Source of the DNA: Dyella acidiphila | GTDB taxonomy: Bacteria; Pseudomonadota; Gammaproteobacteria; Xanthomonadales; Rhodanobacteraceae | Assembly: GCF_014863405.1 (NCBI RefSeq) | Contig: NZ_JACZZA010000009.1 | Coordinates: 1-64,000 of the forward strand | DNA: 64,000 nucleotides | Reading direction: 5' to 3' | In this document: piece by piece, positions 9,497-18,969 of the stretch | How the letters are laid out: each line of letters begins with the position of its first letter | How positions within the stretch are numbered: position 1 is the first letter of the stretch | The notes under the pieces: model-generated | The model's input: the letters and a program-made list of their open reading frames with translations, nothing else | The model's database searches: none | What the model was told of the DNA's origin: nothing | Made by a program: the position numbers and the translations under genes

Positions 9497-9928
9497 ATGC
9501 GTCTTAACGACATCAAGCCGGCTGCTGGTTCGCGCAAGACGCGCCTGCGCGTCGGCCGCGGTATCGGCTCGGGCCTGGGCAAGACTGCCGGCCGCGGCCA
9601 CAAGGGTCAGCATGCCCGCGCCGGCGGCACCCACAAGTTCGGTTTCGAAGGCGGCCAGATGCCGCTGCAGCGCCGCCTGCCGAAGGTCGGCTTCCGCTCC
9701 AAGAAGAAGGCCGAGAGCCAGGAAGTGTTCCTGTATCAGCTGGCCAACCTGAAGGCGGACGTGATCGATGCGGTCGTGCTGCACCAGGCCGGCCTGATCG
9801 ACAGCCGCGCCAAGAAGGTCAAGGTCGTCGCCAAGGGCGAAATCGGTCGTTCGGTGAAGCTGTCGGGTCTGCTGGCTACGGCCGGCGCCAAGGCAGCCAT
9901 CGAAGCTGCCGGCGGCAGCGTGGAGTAA
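9497..9928 (+). CDS. rplO: 50S ribosomal protein L15
   Basis: L15 is a late 50S assembly protein. The 143 residues begin [26 protein letters not shown], followed by the glycine-rich [16 protein letters not shown] and the C-terminal signature [16 protein letters not shown]. It starts 5 bases after rpmD and is followed by secY. Confidence 0.98.
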   Translation: MRLNDIKPAAGSRKTRLRVGRGIGSGLGKTAGRGHKGQHARAGGTHKFGFEGGQMPLQRRLPKVGFRSKKKAESQEVFLYQLANLKADVIDAVVLHQAGLIDSRAKKVKVVAKGEIGRSVKLSGLLATAGAKAAIEAAGGSVE

Positions 9929-9934
9929 TCACAC

Positions 9935-11257
9935 GTGGCCGCAGCCAAGGGCACATCGGTCGGATCGCTCGGTAAATTGACCGAGCTGCGTCAGCGCATC
10001 TTCTTCGTGATCGGTGCGTTGATCGTGTACCGCCTCGGCTCGTTCATCCCGGTGCCGGGCGTGAACCCGGACGCGATGGCCAATCTGATTGGCCAGAGCG
10101 GCGGTCTGCTGGACATGTTCAACATGTTCTCGGGCGGTTCGCTGGGACGTTTTTCAGTGTTTGCGCTGGGCGTGGTGCCCTACATCTCGGCATCCATCGT
10201 GGTGCAGATGATGGGCTCCGTGATCCCGAGCCTGCAGGCGCTGCGTAAGGAAGGGCAGTCCGGCCAGCGTCAGCTGACCACGTATACCCGCATCGGCACG
10301 GTCGGCCTGTCGGCCTTCCAGGCCTTCGGTATCGCCATGGCGCTGATGAAGCAGTCCAGTGGCGGCATGCCGGTGGTGTACATGCCCGGGTTCGGCTTCG
10401 TGCTGTCCTCGGTGGTGGGTCTGACGGCCGGCTCCATGTTCCTGATGTGGCTGGGCGAGCAGATGACCGAGCGCGGCATCGGCAACGGCATTTCGCTGTT
10501 GATCTTCGCCGGTATCGTCGCGGGCCTGCCGGGTGCGGTAGCGCATACGCTGTCGATGTCCGGCAATGGCGAGCTGAGCACGATCAAGCTGGTCATGGTG
10601 GTGGCGCTGGTGCTCGCGGTGACGGCCTTCGTGGTGTTCATGGAGCGTGCGCAGCGGCGCATCACCGTGAATTACGCACGGCGGTCGGGTGGTCAGCGTT
10701 CCTATATGAACCAGACCTCGCATCTGCCGCTCAAGATCAATATGTCGGGCGTTATTCCGCCGATCTTCGCGAACAGTATCCTGATGTTCCCGGCGATGGC
10801 GGCGACCTGGGGCAATGCCAGCCACCAGTCGCGCTGGCTGCAGGACCTGATCCAGGTGCTGACGCCGGGCGAGCCGCTCTACGACATCGTTTATGCAGTG
10901 CTGGTGATCACCTTCGCCTTCTTCTATACGGCGATCGTGTTCAACTCGCAGGACACGGCCGACAACCTCAAGCGGTCTGGCGCGCTGATTCCGGGTATCC
11001 GCCCGGGTCGCTCCACCGCTGACTACATCGATTCCGTGATGACCCGTCTGACTGGCGTGGGTGCCCTCTACCTCGTGCTGGTCTGTCTGGTACCAACGTT
11101 CATGCAGAACGCCTGGCATGTTCCGTTCTACTTCGGCGGCACCTCGCTGCTGATCGTGGTGGTAGTGGTAATGGACTTCACGGCACAGGTGCAGGCGCAT
11201 CTGGTGAGTCACCAGTACGAAGGTTTGCTTAAAAAGGCCAATCTGCGCCGCGGCTGA
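9935..11257 (+). CDS. secY: Protein translocase subunit SecY
   Basis: SecY is the channel of the SecYEG inner-membrane translocon. The 440-residue product shows about ten hydrophobic segments, the plug region after the first one, both family signatures (VVPYISASIVVQMM near residue 75, and NGISLLIFAGI near 185) and the C-terminal IPGIRPGRSTADYID region. It starts with GTG at 9935; GGAG at 9922-9925 is nine bases upstream. No rpmJ follows; the next gene is rpsM after 118 bases. Confidence 0.97.
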   Translation: MAAAKGTSVGSLGKLTELRQRIFFVIGALIVYRLGSFIPVPGVNPDAMANLIGQSGGLLDMFNMFSGGSLGRFSVFALGVVPYISASIVVQMMGSVIPSLQALRKEGQSGQRQLTTYTRIGTVGLSAFQAFGIAMALMKQSSGGMPVVYMPGFGFVLSSVVGLTAGSMFLMWLGEQMTERGIGNGISLLIFAGIVAGLPGAVAHTLSMSGNGELSTIKLVMVVALVLAVTAFVVFMERAQRRITVNYARRSGGQRSYMNQTSHLPLKINMSGVIPPIFANSILMFPAMAATWGNASHQSRWLQDLIQVLTPGEPLYDIVYAVLVITFAFFYTAIVFNSQDTADNLKRSGALIPGIRPGRSTADYIDSVMTRLTGVGALYLVLVCLVPTFMQNAWHVPFYFGGTSLLIVVVVVMDFTAQVQAHLVSHQYEGLLKKANLRRG

Positions 11258-11328
11258 GGCTGCAGGTGGGCTAGGGTGGAAAGAGGGCGGCGGCTGCCGC
11301 AGGGCTTTCCTGACAGTTTGATTAAGGT

Positions 11329-11352
11329 TAGAATTGCGCGTTTACCGCGCAA
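11329..11352 (+). promoter_or_regulatory. Leader hairpin or promoter before rpsM
   Basis: A 7-bp perfect hairpin (TTGCGCG at 11334-11340, loop TTTAC, CGCGCAA at 11346-11352) lies just before the rpsM binding site (GGAGAAAG). It overlaps a good -10 hexamer, TAGAAT at 11329-11334, that lacks a good -35. If the -10 is used, most of the hairpin's left arm would not be transcribed. If mRNA comes from secY, the hairpin could be part of an S4-regulated alpha leader. The sequence cannot decide between them. Confidence 0.4.
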
Positions 11353-11375
11353 GAAAGCATCGGAGAAAGTACATC

Positions 11376-11732
11376 ATGGCGCGCATTGCGGGTGTCAATT
11401 TGCCGGTCCAGAAGCATGTCTGGGTTGGCCTGCAGAGCATCTTTGGCATCGGCCGCAGCCGGGCCAAGAAGGTCTGCGAAGCGGCGGGCGTGAGCCCGAA
11501 CGTGCAGATCAAGTCGCTCAGCGAAGGCGAGGTGGAGAAGATCCGCCACGAGATCGCCAAGTATGTGGTGGAAGGTGACCTGCGCCGCGAAGTCGGTATG
11601 GCCATCAAGCGTTTGATGGACCTGGGTTGCTACCGCGGTCTGCGTCACCGCCGCGGCCTGCCGGTGCGCGGCCAGCGCACGCGTACCAACGCCCGTACCC
11701 GCAAGGGTCCGCGCCGCGCGATCAAGAAGTAA
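11376..11732 (+). CDS. rpsM: 30S ribosomal protein S13
   Basis: S13 forms intersubunit bridges at the top of the 30S head. ATG 11376 ([15 protein letters not shown]) follows GGAGAAAG and gives 118 residues. The helix-hairpin-helix [13 protein letters not shown] and the signature [22 protein letters not shown] are present. It opens the alpha cluster (rpsM, rpsK, rpsD, rpoA, rplQ). Confidence 0.97.
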   Translation: MARIAGVNLPVQKHVWVGLQSIFGIGRSRAKKVCEAAGVSPNVQIKSLSEGEVEKIRHEIAKYVVEGDLRREVGMAIKRLMDLGCYRGLRHRRGLPVRGQRTRTNARTRKGPRRAIKK

Positions 11733-11765
11733 TTGGTCGCTTACTAAGAGATTTGGATTCCGAAC

Positions 11766-12152
11766 ATGGCAAAGCCAGTTAAGACCAAGAAGAAAGTCAA
11801 GCGCGTAGTCACCGATGCGGTGGCCCACGTGCAGGCATCCTTCAACAACACCATCGTCACCATCACCGACCGCCAGGGCAACGCGCTGTCGTGGGCCACT
11901 GCCGGCGGCGCGGGCTTCCGCGGTTCGCGCAAGTCGACCCCGTTCGCTGCCCAGGTTGCCGCCGAAAAGGCCGGCCGTGCTGCAGGCGACTACGGTGTGA
12001 AGACGGTGGAAGTGCGGATCAAGGGCCCCGGCCCGGGCCGCGAGTCGGCGGTGCGTTCGCTGAACGCCCTCGGCTACAAGGTTCTGAACATTATCGATGT
12101 CACGCCGATTCCGCATAACGGCTGCCGTCCCCCCAAGAAGCGTCGCGTCTAA
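11766..12152 (+). CDS. rpsK: 30S ribosomal protein S11
   Basis: S11 is on the 30S platform beside the Shine-Dalgarno helix. It has 128 residues with [20 protein letters not shown] and the C-terminal signature [21 protein letters not shown]. The start ([13 protein letters not shown]) is 33 bases after rpsM. Confidence 0.98.
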   Translation: MAKPVKTKKKVKRVVTDAVAHVQASFNNTIVTITDRQGNALSWATAGGAGFRGSRKSTPFAAQVAAEKAGRAAGDYGVKTVEVRIKGPGPGRESAVRSLNALGYKVLNIIDVTPIPHNGCRPPKKRRV

Positions 12153-12163
12153 GGAGCACAACC

Positions 12164-12790
<627 letters not shown>

Positions 12791-12806
12791 TCAACCGGAG
12801 CCCTGC

Positions 12807-13805
12807 ATGGCAGTTTCGTCAACTAGCGTGCTGCGGCCTCGCGGCCTCAGCGTCGAGCAGCTCGGACCGAATCGCGCCAAGGTCGTGGTGGAGCCGCTTG
12901 AACGTGGTTTTGGTCACACCCTGGGCAATGCGCTGCGCCGCGTGCTGCTTTCCTCGATCCCTGGCAGTGCCATTGTCGAGGTGGAAATCGATGGCGTGCT
13001 GCACGAATACACCACGCTGGAAGGTCTGCAGGAGGACGTGATCGAAGTCCTGCTGAACCTCAAGGAAGTGGCCATTCGTCAGCACACGGGTGATGAAGTC
13101 ACCCTGACCTTGTCCAAAAAGGGCAAGGGCGTAGTGACCGCGGGTGACATTACCGTGGATCACACGGTGGAGATCATCAATCCGGAACACGTGATCTGCC
13201 ACCTGACCAAGGACATCGCGCTGAACATGCGCCTGAAGGTGCGTCGGGGCGTCGGCTACCAGCCGGCCAGCCTGCGCCAGCACCCGGACGACGAAGCGCG
13301 TCCGATCGGTCGCCTGCAGCTCGATGCCTCGTTTGCGCCGGTGCTGCGCGTGGCTTACGAAGTGGACGCGGCTCGTGTCGAGCAGCGCACCAACCTCGAT
13401 AAGCTCGTGCTCGACATCGAGACCAACGGCACCATCGGTGCGGAAGACGCGGTTCGCAAGGCCGCTGAAATCCTCAACGACCAGCTGTCGGTGTTCGGTG
13501 ACTTCTCGCGCCGCGAAAGCGCCACGGACAAGGCGGAGAAGGGCGGTTTCGATCCGCTGCTGCTGCGTCCGATCGACGATCTGGAGCTCACCGTGCGTTC
13601 GGCAAACTGCCTGAAGGCCGAGAGCATCTACTACATCGGCGATCTGGTGCAGAAGACCGAAGTGGAGCTGCTGAAGACGCCGAACCTCGGCAAGAAGTCG
13701 CTCACGGAAATCAAGGATGTCCTCGGCGTGCGTGGTCTCGCCCTGGGCATGAAGCTGGAAAACTGGCCGCCGCCGGGCCTCTCGCACGGCATGCAGCTGG
13801 GCTGA
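12807..13805 (+). CDS. rpoA: RNA polymerase alpha subunit
   Basis: The 332-residue protein has the N-terminal dimerisation domain ([20 protein letters not shown] near residue 35), a linker, and the C-terminal domain that binds UP elements and activators ([21 protein letters not shown], including the conserved Arg, then [15 protein letters not shown]). An AACCGGAG site precedes the ATG. Unlike most relatives, a 203-base hairpin-rich spacer separates it from rplQ. Confidence 0.98.
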   Translation: MAVSSTSVLRPRGLSVEQLGPNRAKVVVEPLERGFGHTLGNALRRVLLSSIPGSAIVEVEIDGVLHEYTTLEGLQEDVIEVLLNLKEVAIRQHTGDEVTLTLSKKGKGVVTAGDITVDHTVEIINPEHVICHLTKDIALNMRLKVRRGVGYQPASLRQHPDDEARPIGRLQLDASFAPVLRVAYEVDAARVEQRTNLDKLVLDIETNGTIGAEDAVRKAAEILNDQLSVFGDFSRRESATDKAEKGGFDPLLLRPIDDLELTVRSANCLKAESIYYIGDLVQKTEVELLKTPNLGKKSLTEIKDVLGVRGLALGMKLENWPPPGLSHGMQLG

Positions 13806-13812
13806 TCTACCG

Positions 13813-13953
13813 CAGCCGCAGTCGAACATCGACTGCGGCTGTTGGTTTGTGAGGCGATCACCTTTGATCGCCGTGTTGGTTAAATGCGGCCATGCCTGGC
13901 CGCACTCTTATAAGAGCCCGTTTCAGCAAGGGCTTCGATAGCGGGAAACCCGC
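13813..13953 (+). promoter_or_regulatory. Series of hairpins between rpoA and rplQ
   Basis: Within 141 bases there are four perfect hairpins: a 12-bp stem (13813-13824 with 13830-13841, then TTGGTTTG), an 8-bp stem (GGCGATCA 13853-13860 with 13865-13872), an 8-bp stem (TGCGGCCA 13885-13892 with 13897-13904) and a 5-bp stem (13941-13953). The first resembles a terminator with a poor T tract. The cluster could lower rplQ expression relative to rpoA. That role is inference. Confidence 0.5.
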
Positions 13954-14008
13954 GGGAAGCCGGCCATAAGGACCGGTTTTTCATAACAACAGACAAGAGA
14001 GTCTCATC

Positions 14009-14395
14009 ATGCGTCATATGAAATCCGGGCGTAAGCTCAACCGTACCAGCAGTCATCGCGAAGCGATGTTCAAGAACATGGCCGCGTCGCTGATCAAGCA
14101 CGAGCTGATCCGCACGACCCTGCCCAAGGCGAAGGAACTGCGCCGCGTGGCCGAGCCGCTGATCACCCTGGCCAAGACCGATGGCGTTGCCAACCGCCGC
14201 CTCGCCTTCGCGCGTCTGCGCGACAAGCAGGCCGTGGGCAAGCTGTTCGTGGAACTGGGCCCGCGTTACCGCGAGCGTCCCGGCGGCTACCTGCGCATCC
14301 TCAAGTGCGGCTTCCGCCCGGGCGACAATGCGCCGATGGCGTATGTCGAACTGGTTGACCGTCCGCGCACCACCGAGGCGGTCGACGCCGAGTAA
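14009..14395 (+). CDS. rplQ: 50S ribosomal protein L17
   Basis: L17 is near the tunnel exit. The 128 residues begin [25 protein letters not shown], with the signature [19 protein letters not shown]. It is the last gene of the alpha cluster and is followed by a strong terminator. Confidence 0.98.
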   Translation: MRHMKSGRKLNRTSSHREAMFKNMAASLIKHELIRTTLPKAKELRRVAEPLITLAKTDGVANRRLAFARLRDKQAVGKLFVELGPRYRERPGGYLRILKCGFRPGDNAPMAYVELVDRPRTTEAVDAE

Positions 14396-14429
14396 GCCGC
14401 GCCCGGCGCGATCTGGACGTCCAAATGCC

Positions 14430-14461
14430 AAAACCCCGGCCGGGCAACCTGCCGGGGTTTT
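14430..14461 (+). terminator. Intrinsic terminator of the ribosomal cluster
   Basis: An 11-bp perfect stem (AAAACCCCGGC at 14430-14440, complement at 14451-14461) with a 10-base loop is followed by GCTTTTC, 35 bases after the rplQ stop. Confidence 0.9.
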
Positions 14462-14546
14462 GCTTTTCCGGAACGCCACGCACGGCAGCTGACAGCGCCC
14501 CGGCGAGCGGGTAATGTCAGCGTCCCGCCCCCCACTCCGTCCCGCC

Positions 14547-15059
14547 ATGAACCCCCTCCGCTGGTCCTACCGCGTCAGCTTTCTCGTTGGCTTTCTGATC
14601 TGCGTCGCCCTGCTCGCGTTTGCGCTGTATGCCGAATACGGGCTGGGTATGGAACCGTGTCCGCTGTGCATCTTCCAGCGCATCGGCTTTATGGTGATGG
14701 CGGTGTTTTTCCTGCTTGGCGCGATTCACGGTCCCAAGGCCGGCGGCCGCTGGTTCTATACCGGCCTGGTGCTGGTAGGCGCGCTGTTCGGTATGGCGGT
14801 GGCCGGCCGGCATCTGTGGATCCAGTCGCTGCCGGCGGACCAGATCCCTGCCTGCGGCCCCAATCTGGCCTATATGTTCGATGCGTTTCCGCTGGCCAAG
14901 GTGCTGAAGCTGGTGTTCACCGGTTCCGGCGAATGCGCCAAGGTGCAGCCGATTCTTGGGCTGCCGATGCCGTTCTGGACCTTGTTGTGGTTCATCCTTT
15001 TGTCTGTGCTGGCGATTCGCGCGACCCTGCAGCGCGCGGCGCCGAGGTTGCGTCTATGA
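14547..15059 (+). CDS. dsbB: Disulfide bond formation protein DsbB
   Basis: DsbB is an inner-membrane protein that reoxidises periplasmic DsbA and passes electrons to quinone. From ATG 14547 (MNPLRWSYRVSFLVGF) it has 170 residues and four hydrophobic segments. Both redox pairs are present: C38-P-L-C41 in the first periplasmic loop, and C103 and C130 in the second, at nearly the same positions as in the Escherichia coli protein. A start at 14514 is also open and has a weak GAGCGGG site, but the shorter form fits the family N terminus better. Its stop overlaps the next gene (ATGA). Confidence 0.93.
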   Translation: MNPLRWSYRVSFLVGFLICVALLAFALYAEYGLGMEPCPLCIFQRIGFMVMAVFFLLGAIHGPKAGGRWFYTGLVLVGALFGMAVAGRHLWIQSLPADQIPACGPNLAYMFDAFPLAKVLKLVFTGSGECAKVQPILGLPMPFWTLLWFILLSVLAIRATLQRAAPRLRL

Positions 15060-16417
15060 ATGATGTAGTCACGGCGTTGCCGCCGAACTGGTCGCCGCTC
15101 TCCTGGCAGCAGCGCGTGGCGCTGCAACAGCCCAAGTATGAGGATTCGGCCGAGCTGACCCATGCGATCGCCGAGCTGGCGCAGCTGCCGCCGCTGGTCA
15201 CCTCCTGGGAAGTGCTGGCGCTGAAGCAGGCTTTGGCCGAAGCGCAGGAAGGCAAGCGCTTCCTGCTGCAAGGCGGCGACTGCGCGGAAAGCTTTGCCGA
15301 CTGCAGCAGTCCGATCATTTCCAACCGCCTGAAAGTGCTGCTGCAGATGAGCCTGGTGCTGGTGCACGGACTCAAGCGGCCGGTGCTGCGTGTAGGCCGC
15401 TTTGCCGGGCAGTACGCCAAGCCCCGTTCTATCGATACCGAAACCCGCGACGGGGTGACGCTGCCGAGTTTCCGCGGCGATGTGATCAACGGTCCGGAAT
15501 TCACCCCCGAAGCACGTCGCGCCGACCCGCAGCGCCTGATCCGCGCCCACGCGCATTCGGCGCTGACCATGAACTTCGTGCGCGCCCTGATCGACGGCGG
15601 CTTCGCCGATCTGCATCACCCGGAATACTGGGATCTGGCCTGGGTGGAACATTCGCCGCTGGCTGCCGAGTACCGGCGCATGGTGCAGGGCATCGGCGAT
15701 TCCCTGCGCTTCATGGAAACCCTGGCCGGCCCCATCGCCGGCTTCACCCGGGTGGATTTTTTCACCTCGCACGAAGCGCTGCTGCTGCACTACGAGCAGG
15801 CTTTGACACGTCAGGTGCCGCGTCATCGCGGTTGGTTCAATCTGTCCACGCACTTTCCGTGGATCGGCATGCGCACGGCCGCCCTGGATGGCGCGCATGC
15901 GGAATATTTCCGTGGCATTCGCAATCCGATCGCGGTGAAGGTCGGCCCATCGGTGACGCCGGAACAATTGCTGCCGCTGATCGAGCTGCTCAATCCCGAG
16001 GACGAGCCCGGCCGCCTCACACTGATTCACCGCATGGGCAATGCGCAGATCGCCAGTGCACTGCCGTCGCTGCTGGAAGCAGTAAAACGCGAAGGACGGC
16101 GCGTGCTATGGGTGGCCGATCCGATGCACGGCAATACCGAAAGCACTTCGATCGGCTACAAGACGCGCCGCTTCGACAATATCCGCGGTGAGCTGGAGCA
16201 GGCGTTCGATATTCACGCAGCGGCCGGTACACGCCTGGGCGGCGTGCATCTGGAGCTGACCGGCGAGGATGTCACCGAGTGCATGGGCGGCGCGCGCGAT
16301 CTCAGCGAAGCGGATCTGCAGCGTGCGTACAAATCGATGGTCGATCCACGCTTGAATTACGAGCAGTCGCTGGAGCTGGCGATGCTGATCGTGCGCAAGT
16401 CGGAGCATGTAGCCTGA
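15056..16417 (+). CDS. Class II 3-deoxy-7-phosphoheptulonate synthase
   Basis: This enzyme condenses phosphoenolpyruvate and erythrose 4-phosphate, the first step of the shikimate pathway. The 453-residue product is the plant/mycobacterial class II type. Visible motifs are LQGGDCAESF (with the metal-binding Cys), RVGRFAGQYAKPRS, ADPMHGNT and HLELTGEDVTECMGG, with metal and substrate ligands. The start ATG overlaps the dsbB stop by four bases; the frame runs open through dsbB upstream, but that portion is not coding. No regulatory domain is seen. A perfect 13-bp terminator follows. Confidence in function is high; the gene symbol for this class varies. Confidence 0.94.
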   Translation: MNDVVTALPPNWSPLSWQQRVALQQPKYEDSAELTHAIAELAQLPPLVTSWEVLALKQALAEAQEGKRFLLQGGDCAESFADCSSPIISNRLKVLLQMSLVLVHGLKRPVLRVGRFAGQYAKPRSIDTETRDGVTLPSFRGDVINGPEFTPEARRADPQRLIRAHAHSALTMNFVRALIDGGFADLHHPEYWDLAWVEHSPLAAEYRRMVQGIGDSLRFMETLAGPIAGFTRVDFFTSHEALLLHYEQALTRQVPRHRGWFNLSTHFPWIGMRTAALDGAHAEYFRGIRNPIAVKVGPSVTPEQLLPLIELLNPEDEPGRLTLIHRMGNAQIASALPSLLEAVKREGRRVLWVADPMHGNTESTSIGYKTRRFDNIRGELEQAFDIHAAAGTRLGGVHLELTGEDVTECMGGARDLSEADLQRAYKSMVDPRLNYEQSLELAMLIVRKSEHVA

Positions 16418-16424
16418 CTTGCAG

Positions 16425-16455
16425 CCGCGTCATTCCGGCCTTCGGAATGACGCGG
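16425..16455. terminator. Bidirectional hairpin between convergent genes
   Basis: A perfect 13-bp stem (CCGCGTCATTCCG at 16425-16437, complement at 16443-16455) with a five-base loop sits between the stops of the DAHP synthase (plus) and the amidase (minus). T runs are missing on both sides. The core resembles dispersed hairpins common in Xanthomonadales genomes. Confidence 0.6.
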
Positions 16456-16508
16456 CAGTAACAGTGGATCACGCACGCGAGTGCCTGCGCGCATAACTCG
16501 CTGGATGC

Positions 16509-18125
16509 TCAGCGTCCGGCTGCTACCGGCGCATACGATTGCGCATCCACCGTCGGCAAGAACTTTGGCGCCTGCCACGCATGCGTATGCTGCTCGAAGC
16601 CATAGGCGATCGAGATCAGCGTGGGCTCGCTCCACTTCGTACCGAAGAACACGATCCCAACCGGCAAATCGTGCGCCCATCCGGCGGGTACGGTAATCGA
16701 CGGATAACCTGCCACCGCCGCCGGTTGCGAAGCGCCACCGATGGTGGGATTGCCGCTGACGACGTGATCGCCCAGCACCAGGTCCGTCAGATAGGCCGGG
16801 CCCCATGACGGCGCCAGCAGTGCGTCGAGGTGATCGGCTTGCAGCGCGGCATCGATACCCTGCGGTCCGGAAAGCTGCTTCGCTTTCGCCAGCGCATCGG
16901 TATAGGCCTTGTCGGTCAACGGCCCCTTGGCTTGCGCCTGCTCGAACAGATCCTGCCCAAACCACGGCATTTCCTGCGCCGCATGCTGGTTGTTGTAGGC
17001 GATCAGATCGGCCAGCGTTTTCACCTGCAGTTGCGGGCGGCCGGCAAGATAAGCGTTGAGGTCGTGCTTGAAGTCGTACAGCATCACGGTCATTTCCGGC
17101 TCGCCCAGCTCGGCCAGATGCGGCAGGGCGACCGGGTCGACGATGATCGCGCCCTGTGCCTTCATCGCCGCGATGGCTTCGTCGAGCACGCGATCGGCAT
17201 TAGGTTCGCTGCCGGCCAGCTGGCGCACTACGCCGATGCGCTTGCCGCGCAGGCCGTTCGGATCGAGGAAGCGCGTGTAATCGGTGGCGTGCTGGTTCGC
17301 CTCGGCGGTGGCCGGATCGCGCGGATCGCTGCCGGCGATGGCACTGAGCAGAATCGCCGCATCGGTCACGTTGCGCGCCAGCGGTCCGGCGGTGTCCTGG
17401 TTGTGGCTGATGGGAATGATGCCGCTGCGGCTGACTAGCCCCAGCGTCGGCTTGATGCCGACGATGCCGTTCATCGAGGCGGGGCAAATGATCGAGCCAT
17501 CGGTTTCGCTGCCCACTGCCACCGGCACCAGGCCTGCCGCCACCGCCACCGCCGAACCCGAGCTGGAGCCGCAGGGATTGCGATCCAATGCATACGGGTT
17601 GCGCGTCTGGCCGCCACGGCCGGTCCAGCCGCTGCTGGCGTGGCTGGAGCGGAAGTCGGCCCATTCGCTGAGGTTGGTCTTGCCCAGGATCACTGCGCCC
17701 GCCTGGCGCAGGCGAGCGACCAGGGGCGCATCGGCAGGTGCGGGTGCGCCGGCCAGGGCCAGCGAGCCGGCGGTGGTCAGGGTGCGGTCGCCGGTATCGA
17801 TATTGTCTTTCAGCAGTACCGGAATGCCGTACAGCGGTCCATGCGAGGCGCTGCGCTTGGCATCGAGCGTGCCGGCGATTTTCGCCGCATCGGGATTGAG
17901 TTCCAGCACCGAACGCAGGGTCGGTCCAGCTTGATCAAGCCGGTGGATACGCGCGATATCGTCCTGGACCAGGCTCTTGCTGCTGAGCTTGCCGGCATCC
18001 ATGCGCTGCTGCAGCTGGCCGATGCTTTGCCAGGCGACACCGCCGTCATCCTGAGTCGTTGATGCAAGGGCCGGAAAAACCGCCAGCGCAAGCGCGGCGC
18101 ACAACAGCGACGGACGACGATGCAT
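16509..18125 (-). CDS. Exported amidase (amidase signature family)
   Basis: Amidase-signature hydrolases cleave amide bonds with a Ser-cisSer-Lys triad. The 538-residue product shows the Lys motif (GIPVLLKDNID near residue 100), the GSSSGSA glycine-serine core and the nucleophile region GSETDGSIICPAS. From ATG 18125 the N terminus (MHRRPSLLCAALALAVFPALAS) is a signal peptide, so it acts in the periplasm or outside. The start 19 codons further upstream would hide that signal. Substrate is unknown; it is not a GatA subunit, because no gatB or gatC is near and GatA is cytoplasmic. Confidence 0.88.
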   Translation of the reverse strand: MHRRPSLLCAALALAVFPALASTTQDDGGVAWQSIGQLQQRMDAGKLSSKSLVQDDIARIHRLDQAGPTLRSVLELNPDAAKIAGTLDAKRSASHGPLYGIPVLLKDNIDTGDRTLTTAGSLALAGAPAPADAPLVARLRQAGAVILGKTNLSEWADFRSSHASSGWTGRGGQTRNPYALDRNPCGSSSGSAVAVAAGLVPVAVGSETDGSIICPASMNGIVGIKPTLGLVSRSGIIPISHNQDTAGPLARNVTDAAILLSAIAGSDPRDPATAEANQHATDYTRFLDPNGLRGKRIGVVRQLAGSEPNADRVLDEAIAAMKAQGAIIVDPVALPHLAELGEPEMTVMLYDFKHDLNAYLAGRPQLQVKTLADLIAYNNQHAAQEMPWFGQDLFEQAQAKGPLTDKAYTDALAKAKQLSGPQGIDAALQADHLDALLAPSWGPAYLTDLVLGDHVVSGNPTIGGASQPAAVAGYPSITVPAGWAHDLPVGIVFFGTKWSEPTLISIAYGFEQHTHAWQAPKFLPTVDAQSYAPVAAGR

Positions 18126-18187
18126 GAGAACCCCCGGATGCGGACAGCAGTGACGTGGCAGGATGCCGCAGCATAACGGCACGCTGC

Positions 18188-18216
18188 CTGCCGCGCGCGT
18201 GCGGCGCGCCTATACT
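18188..18216 (+). promoter_or_regulatory. Possible promoter of the cytochrome operon
   Basis: TATACT at 18211-18216 is a good -10, with CTGCCG at 18188-18193 as a weak -35 at 17 bases. It lies in the 112-base gap between the divergent amidase and cytochrome genes, just before the GAGGAGGA ribosome binding site at 18225-18232. Confidence 0.4.
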
Positions 18217-18237
18217 CGCGGCATGAGGAGGACTGCC

Positions 18238-18969
18238 ATGCCGGTTCAGCCCAGTCTTGCCACGAAGTGGATACTGTCGCTCGTACTGCTGCTGTGGGCG
18301 GCCACGGCGCTGGCCGATCAGCCGTCCATACCCGATACGCTGCAACAGCGTATCGCTGCCTGCACCAGCTGCCACGGCACGCATGGCGAAGGTTCGCCGG
18401 GCGATGGTTTCTTTCCGCGCCTGGCCGGCAAACCGGCGGCGTATCTTGCATTGCAATTGCAGAACTTCCAGCGCGGACTGCGCAAATACGCACCGATGGA
18501 ATACACCGTGCGCCAGCTCAGTCCCGCATATATGCACGAGATTGCCGATTACTTCGCCGCGCAGCAGGTGCCGTACGAGCGCAAGCCGGTACCGGCGCTG
18601 GCGCCGGCGATGTTGCAGCGTGGCCAGCAACTGGTGACCTCCGGCGATCCATCGCTGCAGGTGCCGCCATGCCAGGCCTGCCATGGCAAGCAATTGACCG
18701 GCACCGAACCGTCGGTGCCGGGCCTGGTCGGCTTGCCGTATGACTACCTCAGCGCCCAGCTCGGTTCCTGGCGTACCGGCACGCGTGCATCGGCAGCGTC
18801 CGATTGCATGGCCACGATCGCCAATCGTCTTACCCCCGCCGATATCACCGCGGTGGCGGCGTGGCTGGCCAGTCATGAAGTGCCGCCGGATACGCACCCG
18901 CAGCCGGCCGGTTCGATTACGCCGCCCTTGCATTGCGGAGTGCTCGAAACGCGGGGAGGTGGTGCATGA
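18238..18969 (+). CDS. Periplasmic di-haem cytochrome c
   Basis: The 243-residue protein has an N-terminal signal segment (residues 1-30, ending in TALADQ) and two CXXCH haem sites: CTSCH with the typical HGEG-P extension, and CQACH about 100 residues later, so two cytochrome c553-like domains. The ATG at 18238 is chosen because GAGGAGGA lies directly upstream; the frame is open 25 codons further up. It overlaps the next cytochrome gene (ATGA), so the two should be co-translated and may form one electron-transfer unit. Confidence 0.9.
   Translation: MPVQPSLATKWILSLVLLLWAATALADQPSIPDTLQQRIAACTSCHGTHGEGSPGDGFFPRLAGKPAAYLALQLQNFQRGLRKYAPMEYTVRQLSPAYMHEIADYFAAQQVPYERKPVPALAPAMLQRGQQLVTSGDPSLQVPPCQACHGKQLTGTEPSVPGLVGLPYDYLSAQLGSWRTGTRASAASDCMATIANRLTPADITAVAAWLASHEVPPDTHPQPAGSITPPLHCGVLETRGGGA

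Noticed and set aside
14657-15055. N-terminal extension of the DAHP synthase frame through dsbB
   Set aside because: The extra 133 codons overlap dsbB in another frame, and the family N terminus fits the ATG at 15056.
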